DNA from: AP-15 sp963772965
GTDB taxonomy: Bacteria > Pseudomonadota > Alphaproteobacteria > ATCC43930 > CGMCC-115725
Length of the DNA stretch: 64,000 bases
Assembly (NCBI GenBank): GCA_963772965.1
Contig: CAVYZU010000011.1
Location: 248,001-312,000, forward strand
Direction: 5' to 3'
Part shown: piece after piece, positions 6,590 to 17,057 of the stretch
Position numbering within the stretch: position 1 is the first letter of the stretch
How the letters are laid out: each line of letters starts with the position of its first letter
Translations under genes and position numbers: made by a program
Notes under the pieces: generated by a model
Database searches by the model: none
What the model saw: only the letters and a program-made list of their open reading frames with translations
Told to the model about the DNA's origin: nothing

Positions 6590-8212
6590 CTATGCCGCCA
6601 GTCTTTGTTGGGCCGCGCCTTTTATGAAAGCCGCGCCTTTTTCGGCGATCATGATCGTTGGCGCGTTGGTGTTGGTCGAGGTGACCGACGGCATCACCGA
6701 GGCGTCGATAACGCGCACCCCGTCGAGCCCGTGCACCCGCAATTCGCTGTCGACGACCGCCGTCGCGTGGCTGCCCATCATGCAGGTGCAGCTCGCGTGA
6801 TAGCAGGTGCCGCCATAGGTCCGCGCGTAGTCGAGCAGTTCGTCGTCGGTTTGCACCCGCATGCCCGGCAGACTCTCTTCGAGGACAAACGGCTGCAATG
6901 CGGGGGCGGCGAAAATCCGCCGCGCCAGGCGTAGACCGCCGACGATCGCGCGCCGGTCGGATTCCTCCGACAGGTAGCGCGGGTTGATCGCCGGCGCCTC
7001 ACCGGGCCGGTTTGACTTGGCCTCGACATAACCGCGCGACAATGGCCGCATCTGCCAGGCGCCGGCGCTGAGCCCGGGCTTGTCCTCAAGCTCGCCGATT
7101 TGGCCGTTCTTGAAGCTGCCGGGGGCGAAGGTACATTGCACATCGGGGGTCGCCGATTCCTCGAGCACCTTGGCCGAGGCGGCGACGATCGACGGGCTGT
7201 AGGTCAACATGCCCTTGCCGGTGAGAAGCCAGCGCACGACTTCGCCGGCGAGCGGCAGGCCGCGCGAGCGTTCGTTGGCGGTCTGGGCGCCGATCACCGG
7301 ATAAGAAACGCGCGCGACATAGTGGTCCTGCATGTTCTTGCCGACGCCGCCCAATTTATGCACGACTGGCACCCCAATCCGGGCGAGATGATCGGGGTCG
7401 CCGACCCCCGACAATTGCAGGATGTGCGGCGAGCTGATCGCCCCCGCCGACAGGATCACCTCGCGCGCCGCGTCGGCCCGCTCGATTGCCGCCCCTGGGC
7501 CGCCGCGCGAGAACTCGACGCCTGTCGCGCGCTTGCCGTCGAACAGCACGCGATGCACCAGCGCCTTGGTGACGAGTTGGAGGTTCGGCCGCTTTAATGC
7601 CGGGTGCAGATAGGTGCGCGCGGTGCTGGCCCGGCGCCGGCCGCCGCGGGTCTGCTGGCACCAACCGATGCAGTCGGTATGGCCGGGCGGCAAATCGTTG
7701 AGGTCGTCGCGGTATTCGAGCCCGACCTCCTTGCCGGCGTCGATCACGGTCGCGCAGATCGGCGGCCGGTCGGTCTTTGAGGTGAATAGCGGCCCGTCCT
7801 TGCCGCGCACCTCGCTCTCGTCGCCCTCCCAGCGCTCGGCCTTGCGGAAATAGGGCAGGCAATCGTCCCACGACCAGCCGCGATTGCCGAGCTGCGCCCA
7901 GTGATCGTAATCCTCGGGTTGGCCGCGGATATAGATCATGCCGTTGATCGAGGACGAACCGCCGATCACCCGGCCGCGGGTATAGACGATCGCTCGGCCG
8001 TTGGTGCCGGGGTCGGGCTCGGCGCGGAATTTCCACGTCAGGGTGTCGTGGTCGAGCATCTTGAAAAACCCGGCGGGGACGTGGATCAGCGGGTTCCAGT
8101 CGCGCCCGCCGGCCTCGATCAGCAAAACCTTTGAGCCGGGATCTTCGGTCAGCCGGTTGGCCAGCACGCAACCCGCCGAGCCCGCCCCGATGATGATGTA
8201 ATCCGCCTGCAT
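6590..8212 (-). CDS. GMC-family FAD-dependent oxidoreductase (choline dehydrogenase-like)
   Basis: 540 residues. The N-terminal FAD-binding motif DYIIIGAGSAGCVLANRL is followed by the GMC signature 1 region GRVIGGSSSINGMIYIRG and signature 2 GAISSPHILQLSGVG. The C-terminal active-site His is in GTCYHASCTCMMG, and the Asn partner in STNTNAPTIMIAEK. It oxidises an alcohol or polyol; the substrate is not predictable. The start at 8212 (MQADYI) has a GGGAG ribosome binding site; an upstream Met at 8242 lacks one. It is divergent from the hydrolase at 8321 with 108 bases between, so both may share a control region. A C-terminal remnant of a paralogue lies at 6027. Confidence 0.92.
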   Translation of the reverse strand: MQADYIIIGAGSAGCVLANRLTEDPGSKVLLIEAGGRDWNPLIHVPAGFFKMLDHDTLTWKFRAEPDPGTNGRAIVYTRGRVIGGSSSINGMIYIRGQPEDYDHWAQLGNRGWSWDDCLPYFRKAERWEGDESEVRGKDGPLFTSKTDRPPICATVIDAGKEVGLEYRDDLNDLPPGHTDCIGWCQQTRGGRRRASTARTYLHPALKRPNLQLVTKALVHRVLFDGKRATGVEFSRGGPGAAIERADAAREVILSAGAISSPHILQLSGVGDPDHLARIGVPVVHKLGGVGKNMQDHYVARVSYPVIGAQTANERSRGLPLAGEVVRWLLTGKGMLTYSPSIVAASAKVLEESATPDVQCTFAPGSFKNGQIGELEDKPGLSAGAWQMRPLSRGYVEAKSNRPGEAPAINPRYLSEESDRRAIVGGLRLARRIFAAPALQPFVLEESLPGMRVQTDDELLDYARTYGGTCYHASCTCMMGSHATAVVDSELRVHGLDGVRVIDASVMPSVTSTNTNAPTIMIAEKGAAFIKGAAQQRLAA

Positions 8213-8320
8213 ATTCGGCACTCCCTTGATCCCGCGGTTCACCGCCGCCGGATTGCTTGTTCACCGGCATAGTCTAGCGCATCCTGTGCGCGTGACCACA
8301 CTGGGCGAGGGAGAAATGCC

Positions 8321-9103
8321 ATGCCGTTTTATGAAAAAGGCGACGTCCGTATCCATTACGAAGAGGCCGGCTCGGGCTTTCCGCTGTTTGTAATCCCCGG
8401 CGGCGGACTCAACTCGACGGTCGCCGGCCTGGCGAACCACCCGTTTAACCCGCTGGTGGAGTTCAAGGACGAGTACCGGGTTATCGCGGCGGATCTGCGC
8501 AACGCCAATGGCGGCCAGTCCACCGGCCCCCTCGCGATCGACCGGCCGTGGGATGCCCATACCGACGACCATCTCGGGCTGATGGACCATCTCGGCATCC
8601 GCGAGTTTATGGTATTGGGCTTTTGCATTGGCGGCCCATTCATCTGGAACCTGCTAAAGCGTGCGCCTGACCGTGTTGTTGCGGGGGTATTGGCGCAGCC
8701 CTCGGGCTACCGCCCGACGATGCCGGACCTCTTCTATCAGAACAACATCAAGGGCTGGGCGCCGGCGCTCGTCGAGCGGCGCAGCGACATCACGATGGAG
8801 AAGGCCAGCGCATTTCTCGAAAAGATGTACCGCGCCAACGCTGATTTCGTGTTTACCGTGACCCGCGACTTCGTGCGCAACTGCCGGACACCGATCCTGA
8901 TCCTACCCGACGACGTGCCGGCCCACCCCTACGCGGTGGCGATGGAGAGCGCGCATCTCGCACCCAATGCGCAGGTCAGCCTCTATCCGTGGAAGACAAA
9001 TCCGGAGCAGATCCAGCTGGCGTTGCGCCACGTGGGCGCGTTCCTCAAGGCATATCGGCCGGCAGCCGCAGCGGCTCGACCGATGGCCGCCGCCGCGCAA
9101 TAA
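8321..9103 (+). CDS. Alpha/beta hydrolase with Cys nucleophile elbow
   Basis: 260 residues, alpha/beta hydrolase fold. PGGGLNS near residue 27 fits the oxyanion-hole loop, DLRNANGGQSTGP the strand-4 region, and the nucleophile elbow reads LGFCIGG, with Cys in the position normally held by Ser. The LPDDVPAHP segment carries the likely acidic residue. Cys elbows (GxCxGG) are known in dienelactone hydrolases and PHA synthases, so a thioester or lactone substrate is possible. A GAGGGAG ribosome binding site precedes the ATG. It pairs divergently with the GMC oxidoreductase; a nonsense-mutated paralogue is at 2885. Confidence 0.88.
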   Translation: MPFYEKGDVRIHYEEAGSGFPLFVIPGGGLNSTVAGLANHPFNPLVEFKDEYRVIAADLRNANGGQSTGPLAIDRPWDAHTDDHLGLMDHLGIREFMVLGFCIGGPFIWNLLKRAPDRVVAGVLAQPSGYRPTMPDLFYQNNIKGWAPALVERRSDITMEKASAFLEKMYRANADFVFTVTRDFVRNCRTPILILPDDVPAHPYAVAMESAHLAPNAQVSLYPWKTNPEQIQLALRHVGAFLKAYRPAAAAARPMAAAAQ

Positions 9104-9488
9104 AGCACCGCTCACTTACGTCAAGGCATCCACGGGAAGAAAGCGGGTAACCAATCCAGCATCTGGCTTGAGCGGGGTGGCAATCGTGTTGTTGCCGCCC
9201 TGGCCCCTCGCCGGGCTCGGCCCCGGGCTCGCGCGGGGATGAGGAAAGTGAAACGGGAACGTGGCGCTGATGCGTTCCTATCGCTCACGCTGCTGGTAGA
9301 ACTCGCCGCAAGGGTCTTGCGTTTAGAGACGAGAGCGACGGCGCTTCCCCAACCTGGCAGCCCGAGACCGTCCTTCTCGTAAAACCAGCAATGGCTTCCG
9401 GTGGCCCGCGTTACTCGCGTAAGGCTGGTGCCGCCCGGGGACCGATATCGATATAACTTTTGAGAGCACGCCGCCGAGGCTGGTAGAG
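9104..9488. other. Intergenic region without a recognised gene
   Basis: 385 bases between the hydrolase and the sensor kinase. I see no conserved frame, tRNA or clear terminator. The sequence GGCCCCTCGCCGGGCTCGGC with the following CCCGGGCTCGCGC is GC-rich and self-complementary. The kinase promoter presumably lies in the last 100 bases. Confidence 0.5.
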
Positions 9489-11883
9489 TTGAATACCTCT
9501 GATGCTCCTCCGAAACTGGCCACCGATCGGGCCGCCTCGCCGGAGTTCGATGTCGAGGCAGCCCTAGAAGCTGGGGAAATAGGCGCCTGGGATTGGGAGC
9601 TTGACAGCAACCGGATGTGCTGGTCCGAGCAAATGTATCGCAATCTCGGGGTCGATCGGCATGTAAGCGGCGACCTATTCGGGCACCTACTGAAGGCTAT
9701 ACATCCGACCGAGCAGTCGATCGTTGAAGCCGCTTTTACGGAATTTCGCAGTCGCCCCGGGCCGATGCGGATCGAGGCGAGGCTCGCATGGCCTCGCGGC
9801 GAGGCGCGTTGGATCGTCTTTCTCGGGCGGACGGTGCTCGGGAACGATGGCGGGCCGGGGCACATGCGCGGGATCACAATCGACAGCACCCGGCGCCGCA
9901 ACAACGAGGAGGCGAGCGCCGCGGCGATACTGGCGAGCGAGCACCGGCTGCACGAAGTAACTCAGAGACTGCAAGACATAGCTGAACGTCAGGATCGCCA
10001 GCTTGGGGCCAGCCGGGCCCAAATTCAGGCGATTTTCGATAATTCGCCGGATTGGCTGACGCTGTTTCGCGCTACCCCCGAAGGGCGTTTCGTCTATGCC
10101 GATCTCAACCGCGCCACGGAGCGCGGCTATGGACTAAGTTACGAGCAAGTCGTCGGCCGCACCGTCGAAGAAATCCTCGGTCGAGAACAGGCTCAGCTGC
10201 CGCTGCGCCTGATGCGGGCCTGCATTCGCACCGGCGAAAACCAGCGTTACACCGCACAGCGGACAATGACCGGCGTAACCCGCTCGATCGATGTGGTGTT
10301 CGTCCGCGTCCCGGAACAGCTCGACGGCGATTACCACATCATGGCGACCGCCCGGGACATCACCGAGCACGACCGGATCGAGGAACGCCTGCGCCGCGAA
10401 CGCCGGCTCTTCGAGTTGATTATCGAAGGTACTTCGGAAGGCATAATCGTCGTCGACGATAAGCTGCGGCACGTCGTCTGGAACGCCGCGATGGAAAGAA
10501 TAAACGGCCAGCCGCGCAATGCCGTGCTCGGCAAAACCGTTTTCGAGGTGTTCCCCGAATTCGCCGATCATCCGGTCGGGAATGCTTGGCGCGAAGCGCT
10601 GAATGGAATTCGGGCCGAGATCCGGGACTATCGCTTCTTCTCGCGGACCCGCGGCGCCGAAATCATCTACGACGCCGACTTCACTCCCCTTTATGACCAA
10701 GCCGGCTCGATCATCGGTGCGATTTGCATTTTGCACGAGACGACTGAGCGCCGGCGCATGGAGCAATTGTCAAAACTGGAGACGGTGGCCCAGCTTACTG
10801 GCGGCGTCGCGCACGATTTCAACAACCTGCTGACAGCGGCCATGGGGTGCCTGGATTTGATCCGGCACGAGGAAACGAATGGGCGGACTCGCTCACTCGC
10901 CGAGATTGCGCTGCGATCGATCAATCGAGGCGCGCAGTTGACCCAACAGCTGCTCGCCTTCGCGCGTCGCCAGGCGCTGCGCCCGGTTTTGGCAGATTTG
11001 AACGCCTTGTTGGTGGAGATTGAAGTCCTGATCCGTCGGGCGGTCGGTGAGACGACCGAGGTTTCTATCAGTCGTGCGGCCGGTTTGCCTCGCTGCCGAG
11101 TTCGATCCGGCGCAATTCGAAGCCGCTGTGATGAACCTTGTCATCAATGCGCGTGACGCCCTGCCAGATGGTGGTCGCCTGATACTGGGCACACGCAAAA
11201 TCGCTGCGACGGAGCTTCGGGCTGATCTCGATCTGCCGCCGGGCGACTACGTCGCGATCACGGTCGAGGATAACGGTCAAGGCATGAAGCCGGAGGTGGT
11301 GGCGCGCGCATTGGAGCCATTCTTTACGACCAAGGAAATCGGCCAGGGGTCGGGACTTGGGCTGTCGACGGTGTACGGCTTTGTCAAGCAATCGGGCGGG
11401 GAACTCTACATCGAGACCGCCCTCGGCGTCGGCACGCGCGTTACCCTTTACCTGCCCAGCGATCCCGCCAACGAGCCGGAGAACGGGGCGCACCCTGCAA
11501 CGAACCAACCGCGGCAGGGAACCGGCACGATCCTGGTGGTCGAGGATGACTTCGAGGTTCGCCAGGTGTCGGTCGAGATCCTGCAGAGTCTCGGATACCG
11601 AATATTGGCGGCCCGCAACGGCCAGGAAGCGCTCGACGTGCTGCGGAGCCCTGAGCAGGTTGACCTGTTGTTTACCGATCTCGTAATGCCAGGCGGTATG
11701 TCGGGGGTCGCGCTCGCGCGGCAGGCCCGAGCGATGCGCCCCGGCTTACATGTTCTGTTGACAACAGGGTATGCCGGGGCTGAAGCGAGCGCGGCGGATG
11801 AGTTCCCGATTATCGCAAAGCCGTTCCGGTCAACCGAGTTGAGCATGGCGATTGCTCAGGCGATGGCCCGCGAAGCTAGTTGA
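9489..11883 (+). pseudogene. PAS-domain hybrid histidine kinase with receiver domain, frameshifted
   Basis: Translates to about 797 residues if one base is skipped. Order: PAS-like domains (residues 30-150, 180-300, 310-430), HisKA with TGGVAHDFNNLL (His is the phospho-acceptor), HATPase with NLVINARDALPDGG, DNGQGM and GSGLGLSTV, then a receiver domain (ILVVEDD, Asp in LLFTDLVMPGG, Lys in AKPF). No membrane segment, so a soluble sensor. The frame breaks at 11098-11103, GAGTTC, where GAGTC would give the expected RCRV-DPAQFEAAVMN. Start TTG 9489 is chosen because coding similarity begins there; it has only a weak ribosome binding site. Probably a real kinase with a base error or recent lesion. 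Confidence 0.8.
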
Positions 11884-11925
11884 GCTAAGCTTGCACTGAT
11901 CGGTGTCGCAGCGGGGCCGCGAAGG

Positions 11926-12372
11926 TTATGCACGGCGCCAGAAGGGCGGCCGCGCCCGGACGGGGTCGAGCAGCGACCAGTCGCCATCCTCCAGTACATG
12001 GCCTTTTGGGAAGGGCGGGCGCGGCTCTAATCCAAGAGAGCGGACGACGCGATCGTCGCGATAGTAGCACTGCAGCACGACTCGGGTCAGCGCTGCCATT
12101 GGGTCCCCGCCTTTCGCGCGAAATTCCGTCGCCACCATCTCCAGCCGCGCCGGATCGAGACTCGCGAGCGGACCTCCGGCAAGCCGCGCCAGCTCGTCCA
12201 ATGCCTCATGCACAAGGACAGCGTCGCGGCCGAGCGTCGCCACGATGTCGGCTTGGATGACGGGGTCATCCGCGCCCGGCACATCGAATTCCGCGCTGGC
12301 CGGGATGATCATCGCCGCGATGGCGCGCAAATCGTCGCTCTGCGCTAGAGTCAAGGGGCTGTCACCGGTCAT
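11926..12372 (-). CDS. Gluconate 2-dehydrogenase subunit 3-like small subunit
   Basis: 148 residues. The start SPLTLAQSDDLRAIAAMIIP-ASAEFDVPGADD and the end YRDDRVVRSLGLEPRPPFPKGHVLEDGDWSLLDPV split over these segments are typical of the small subunit (gluconate_2-dh3 family) that accompanies membrane-associated GMC dehydrogenases. It begins 8 bases after the large subunit gene stops, so the two are co-transcribed. No obvious Tat signal is present at the N-terminus, unlike many family members. No cytochrome c third subunit is in the neighbourhood. Confidence 0.75.
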   Translation of the reverse strand: MTGDSPLTLAQSDDLRAIAAMIIPASAEFDVPGADDPVIQADIVATLGRDAVLVHEALDELARLAGGPLASLDPARLEMVATEFRAKGGDPMAALTRVVLQCYYRDDRVVRSLGLEPRPPFPKGHVLEDGDWSLLDPVRARPPFWRRA

Positions 12373-12380
12373 CTTTCGCC

Positions 12381-13979
12381 TCAGTCGAACAAATTGGCCA
12401 AACGCTGCTTGATCTGATCGGCGACGTAGAGCGCCAAGGCCTGGATGGTGCGCGTCGGGTTCACGCCGGCTGACGTCACAAAGATGCTGCCATCAACGAT
12501 GAACAGGTTTTTCACGTCGTGGCTGCGGCCCCATTCATTTACGACGGATCGTGCCGGATCGGCGCCCATCCGCGCGGTGCCCATCAAGTGCCACCCGCCA
12601 TCGGTGATCGGCGCTACTGACCAGACGTCGTACGCCCCGGCGGCGCGCAGGATCTCGGTGGCCCGAGCGACCGCGTGATCCATTACGCGGCGGCTGTTCT
12701 CACTTAGCGTATAGGTGATCTTTGGCGCGGGAATGCCGTTGGAGTCCTTCAGCACCGGATCGAGAGTCACGGTATTGTGCTCCTCCGGCAGGTCTTCGCA
12801 GATCGCCACCATGCCGGTGCGATGACAGAACAGCTTACGATAGGCGCGGTGATGTTCCGCCCCCCAGGGCAGGCGACCGATCTGCATGCCATGCACCGCA
12901 GCCATCACCGGCCCCTGACCGCGCGAGAACTCGAACGTGTAGCCGCGCACAAACCCGCGCGACCGGTCCGTCTCATAGAATTCCTGGCTCCAGATGCAAT
13001 TGCCAGGGCCGCGGTAGCCATCGAGGGTTTCGTCGAAATAGCCGGCAATTCGGGCATAGGGATGGAACATTAGGTTCTTACCGACCAGGCCGCTGGAATT
13101 TGCAAGGCCGCTGGGGAATTGGGCGGATGCGGAATTGAGCAGAATCCGCGCGGTACCGACGGCATTGCAGGCGAGTATTACGACTTCGGCAGGCTGGAAA
13201 TGCTCGACCCCGTCGTGATCGTAATAGACCACGCCCGATGCCATGCCGTGTTCATTGGTGGTGATCTCGCGTACCCGGCAGTGGGTGCGGAGCTCGACTC
13301 CGGCGCGGATCGCGGCCGGCCAATAAGTGATGTCGGTGCTCGCCTTGGCGCCCTGCGCGCAGCCCGACGTGCAATGAGCAAGATTGATGCATTTCGCGCG
13401 CCCCTCATAATCCACCGAGGCGATTGCGCTGTCGGACGGCCACCAGTGCCAGCCGAGCTGGTTCAGTCCGCGCGCCAATGTCGTCCCCGATCTGCCCAGC
13501 GGCAGTGGCGGCATCATCGGTTCGTGTGGTGGATAAGCGGGATCGCCCGCCAAGCCGGACACGCCCATGATCCGGTCGTTCTCGGCGTAGAACGGCTCCA
13601 GGGTCGCGTAGTCGATCGGCCAGTCGTCAGCGACGCCATCGAGCGTGCGCGCGCGAAAATCCGATGGATGGAAGCGCGGGAAGTGACCCGCGTAGAGAAT
13701 CGTGCCGCCGCCGACACCGTTGAAATTCACGACCTTGATCGGCGAGTTGGCGTCGTTGATCGGATAGTCCTCGGGCCGAGCGCGAATGTTGGGGTTGGGG
13801 GAATATTCCCCCAATCCGCGCGCCTCCCAATCGCGGCCGGTGCTGGGATAGGACGCGGGGTTCATCCAGCCCCCTTGTTCGAGGCAGAGGATGTGCATCT
13901 TTGTGTCGGCGAGACTCCACGCCACGGCCGCGCCCGACGCGCCGGCACCGATAATCAACACATCAACGGGATCGTTCAT
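12381..13979 (-). CDS. GMC oxidoreductase, gluconate 2-dehydrogenase large-subunit type
   Basis: 532 residues. FAD motif DVLIIGAGASGAAVAWSLAD at the start; GVGGGTILYAGHFPR and the HCTSGCAQGAKAS segment are typical of the gluconate/sorbose dehydrogenase branch. The C-terminal active site has GGWHLMGTARMG (His) and VNPTRTIQAL (Asn). It oxidises a sugar acid or polyol and passes electrons to the respiratory chain. The start at 13979 has a GAGGGAAAG ribosome binding site. The frame is open upstream into cyoD with no stop between, which is unusual. Confidence 0.88.
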   Translation of the reverse strand: MNDPVDVLIIGAGASGAAVAWSLADTKMHILCLEQGGWMNPASYPSTGRDWEARGLGEYSPNPNIRARPEDYPINDANSPIKVVNFNGVGGGTILYAGHFPRFHPSDFRARTLDGVADDWPIDYATLEPFYAENDRIMGVSGLAGDPAYPPHEPMMPPLPLGRSGTTLARGLNQLGWHWWPSDSAIASVDYEGRAKCINLAHCTSGCAQGAKASTDITYWPAAIRAGVELRTHCRVREITTNEHGMASGVVYYDHDGVEHFQPAEVVILACNAVGTARILLNSASAQFPSGLANSSGLVGKNLMFHPYARIAGYFDETLDGYRGPGNCIWSQEFYETDRSRGFVRGYTFEFSRGQGPVMAAVHGMQIGRLPWGAEHHRAYRKLFCHRTGMVAICEDLPEEHNTVTLDPVLKDSNGIPAPKITYTLSENSRRVMDHAVARATEILRAAGAYDVWSVAPITDGGWHLMGTARMGADPARSVVNEWGRSHDVKNLFIVDGSIFVTSAGVNPTRTIQALALYVADQIKQRLANLFD

Positions 13980-14444
13980 GCTGGTCTTTCCCTCGCCTCC
14001 CGCAGCATGCCTCGATCGGCTGTCGAGATGCAACGCGCCGCCAGTCCGGTTCGTGATAACCCGGCCGGCCGGCGACGGAGTCGAGTGCGGCAAGGGCGCC
14101 ATGTTGGCTTGGAGGTTGGCGATGATCCAGATCGAGCCGGTGATGACGAGAAAGACGATCAGCACGCCGAAAGCGAGGGCCAGAATATTGTTCGTGTTAT
14201 CGGACCCGCTGCCCAGATGCAGAAAGAAGACGAGATGGACGCCGATCTGCGCGAAGGCGAGCACGACCAGCCCGACCGGTATGCCCGGGGGCCACAGCAA
14301 ATTCGTTTGCGAGACGACGAACGAAGCGATCGTCGCCAGGATGGCGAGCCCGAGCCCCGCCGTGTACGACAGAACGCTGGCCGTGGACTCTTGCTGTTCG
14401 ACACCTGGCGTGCGGTCGTCGAACACGCGGTTGTCACCGTCCAT
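13980..14444 (-). CDS. cyoD: Cytochrome bo3 ubiquinol oxidase subunit IV (CyoD), stop codon not seen
   Basis: From ATG 14442-14444 the protein shows three membrane segments (TAGLGLAILATIASFVV, IPVGLVVLAFAQIGVHLVFF, NILALAFGVLIVFLVITGSI) and ends in the family-typical IIANLQANMAPLPH near 14086. No stop follows: the frame stays open through about 36 further codons to the start of the GMC gene. The end given is therefore the limit of the open frame before that start, not a true terminus. The ATG overlaps the cyoC stop (TGATG). Confidence 0.7.
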
Positions 14445-15086
14445 CAGTGGAAGTCTCCCATCAGATAGACCAACGTGAATACCCCGACCCAGACGATGTC
14501 CAGCGCGTGCCAGAACAGGCTCCAGCACAACAGGCGCCGCAGCACGTTGGGCCGCAAGCCTTTGGCGACGACCTGCGCCGACCATGTAGATGAGCCAGAT
14601 CAGGCCGCTGGTGACGTGCGCGCCGTGCATGCCGACCAAGGTGAAAAAGGCGGACAGAAAGGCGCTGCGCGACGGCCCGGCGCCCTCGCTGACCATGCCG
14701 GCAAATTCGGAGATCTCGATGAAGAGAAAGGCCGCACCGAGCACGAATGTGAGTGCGGCGAAGATCAAGAAGCGCTCCGGCTGCCGCCGTTCGGCGGACA
14801 GCGCCCCCAGCCCGCAGGTGTAGCTCGAAACCAACAGGCACATGGTCTCGATGAATACATTGCGAAGATTGAACAGCTCGGATCCGGTCGGTCCGCCAGC
14901 GGTGTTGCCCGACAATACCGCATAGGCGGCGAACAGCCCCGAGAACATCACGATGTCGCTCAGGATGAAGATCCAGAAGCCGTAAGCGACGACGATCCGC
15001 GTCGGGGCCGGTCCGCCGCCGCCGCGCCCGCGCGCGAACTCGGTTGGAACTGCAGCTGGTCCGGTGTCGATCGATGCGATTGTCAT
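14444..15086 (-). pseudogene. cyoC: Cytochrome bo3 oxidase subunit III (CyoC), one frameshift
   Basis: About 213 residues once a +1 shift near 14577-14582 is repaired. The N-part (FWIFILSDIVMFSGLFAAYA, GMHGAHVTSGLIWLIYMV) is in one frame; the C-part (QVVAKGLRPNVLRRLLCWSL then FWHALDIVWVGVFTLVYLMG) in another, and it ends at TGA 14444-14446. GTCGCGCAG instead of GTCGGCGCAG would restore the frame. The start ATG overlaps the cyoB stop (ATGA). Five membrane helices as in the family. Confidence 0.8.
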
Positions 15087-17057
15087 GCGGTGGTCCCGAG
15101 GCCCAGCCGGGCCCGTTCCATTCGCGCAATTTCGGCGGCCGAAATTTCGCGCTCGCGGTTCTCGCTCCAGCCGAACACCAGGATCGTGACGGCGGCGGCG
15201 AGGAGCGCCGAGGATCGCCAACCACCAGATGTGCCAGATCGCCGAAAAGCCGGCAATCACCGCAAAAAAAGCGATGACAAAGCCGATCGGGCTGTTGCGC
15301 GGCATCTCGATCGCCTGATACGCCGGCGCGACCGCAGACAACGCCGCGCTGCTTCATCTCCCAGAAGGCGTCGATCGTCTCGACTCTCGGCAGCACCGCG
15401 TAGTTGTAGGCCGGCGGCGGCGACGAGGTCGACCACTCCAAGGTTCGACCGTTTTCCACGGGTCGCCGGTCAGGTCGCGGCGCTCCTCGCGCGTGCGGAT
15501 GCTGACATAGAGCTGCGCCACCTGGCAAAGAATGGCGAGGAAAATGACGATGGCGCCGACCTCCGCGACCAGCAGCAGCGGCCGCCAACTCGGGTCGGGA
15601 ATGTGCTCGAGGCGACGGGTCATGCCCATCAGGCCGAGGGCATAAAGCGGCATGAAAGCGAGATAGAAGCCGACGAGCCAGCACCAGAAGCTGGCCTTGC
15701 CCCACCACTCGTCGAGGGTGAAACCGAACGCCTTCGGGAACCAATAATTGTAGCCGGCCAGCGCGCCGAACACGACGCCGCCAATAATGACGTTATGGAA
15801 ATGGGCGACCAGGAAGGTGCTGTTGTGCAGCACGAAATCGACCGGCGGCACCGCCAACAGAACCCCGGTCATGCCGCCAATGACAAAGGTGACCATAAAG
15901 CCGATCGCATACAGGATCGGGGTCGTGTACACGATCCGGCCACGGTACATCGTGAACAGCCAGTTGAAGATTTTGACGCCGGTCGGCACCGCAATGATCG
16001 CCGACATGATGCCAAAGAAGGCGTTGACGTCGGCGCCCGCCCCCATAGTGAAGAAGTGATGCAGCCAAACCATGAAGGAGAGGATGCAGATCCCCAGGGT
16101 CGCCAGAACCATCGAGCGGTAGCTGAACAGCGCCTTGCCGGAAAAGGTCGCGACCACTTCGGAGAAGACGCCGAACGCCGGCAGGATCAGGATGTAGACC
16201 TCGGGATGGCCCCACGCCCAGAACAGATTGACATACATCATCTGGTTGCCGCCGAGGTCGTTGGTGAAGAAGTGCATGCCGAGATAACGGTCGAGCAGCA
16301 GCATCACGAAGGTCGCGGTCAGGATCGGGAACGCGGCAACGATCAACAGGTTTGCGGCGAGTGCGGTCCAGCAGAACACCGGCATGCGGAAATAGGTCAT
16401 GCCCGGGGCGCGCAATTTGAGGATCGTGGTCACGAAATTGACGCCGGTCAGCAACGTGCCGATACCGGAGATCTGCAACGCCCAGAGGTAGTAATCGGGG
16501 CCGACATCGGGCGAAAAGGCGAGCTCGGAAAGCGGCGGGTAGCCCATCCAGCCGGTGCGCGCGAAATTGCCGATCACGAGCGATACATTGACCAACAGCG
16601 CGCCCGTTGCGGTCAGCCAGAAGCTGACCGAGTTCAGCGTCGGAAAAGCGACGTCGCGCACGCCGAGCTGCAACGGCACGGCAAAGTTCATCAGTCCGAT
16701 GACAAGCGGCATCGCCACGAAAAAAATCATGATCGTGCCGTGCGCCGAGAAGATCTGGTCGTAGTGACTGGGCGGCAGGTATCCCTGGGCGTCGCCGATG
16801 GCGATCGCCTGCTGCGTGCGCATCATGATCGCATCGGCATAGCCGCGCACCAGCATGATCAGCCCCAGAGTCACATACATGACCCCGATGCGCTTGTGGT
16901 CGACGCTGGTGATCCACTCGCGCCACAGATAGGGCCACCAGCCCTTCACGGTGATGAACCCGAGCACCGCAAGAATGATGATGACGACCACCGCGCCGCT
17001 GATGATCGGCAGCGGCTCGTTGAGCGGGATCGCCGCCAAGCTCAGCCTGCCCAGCAT
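15083..17057 (-). pseudogene. cyoB: Cytochrome bo3 oxidase subunit I (CyoB), three frame breaks near the 3' end
   Basis: About 657 residues in all, close to the 663 of E. coli CyoB. The first 530 residues are uninterrupted and carry all haem and copper ligands: SAHGTIMIFF (His), WGHPEVYILILP (His-Tyr cross-link), LHHFFTMGAG (two His), LVAHFHNVIIGG (two His). After RRDLTGDPW the frame changes at 15452-15455 (AAAA run on the coding strand), again near 15340 and near 15218, and the conserved tail (SPPPAYNYAVLPRVETIDAF, then AIEMPRNSPIGF, IWHIWWLAIL) continues to TGA at 15083. GAGGAGG ribosome binding site before ATG 17057. It pumps protons while oxidising ubiquinol. Confidence 0.85.

Noticed and set aside
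14461..15744. A separate minus-strand gene of 427 codons
   Set aside because: Its first 60 codons are the shifted cyoB tail and the rest is out-of-frame cyoC sequence; it exists only because of the frame breaks.
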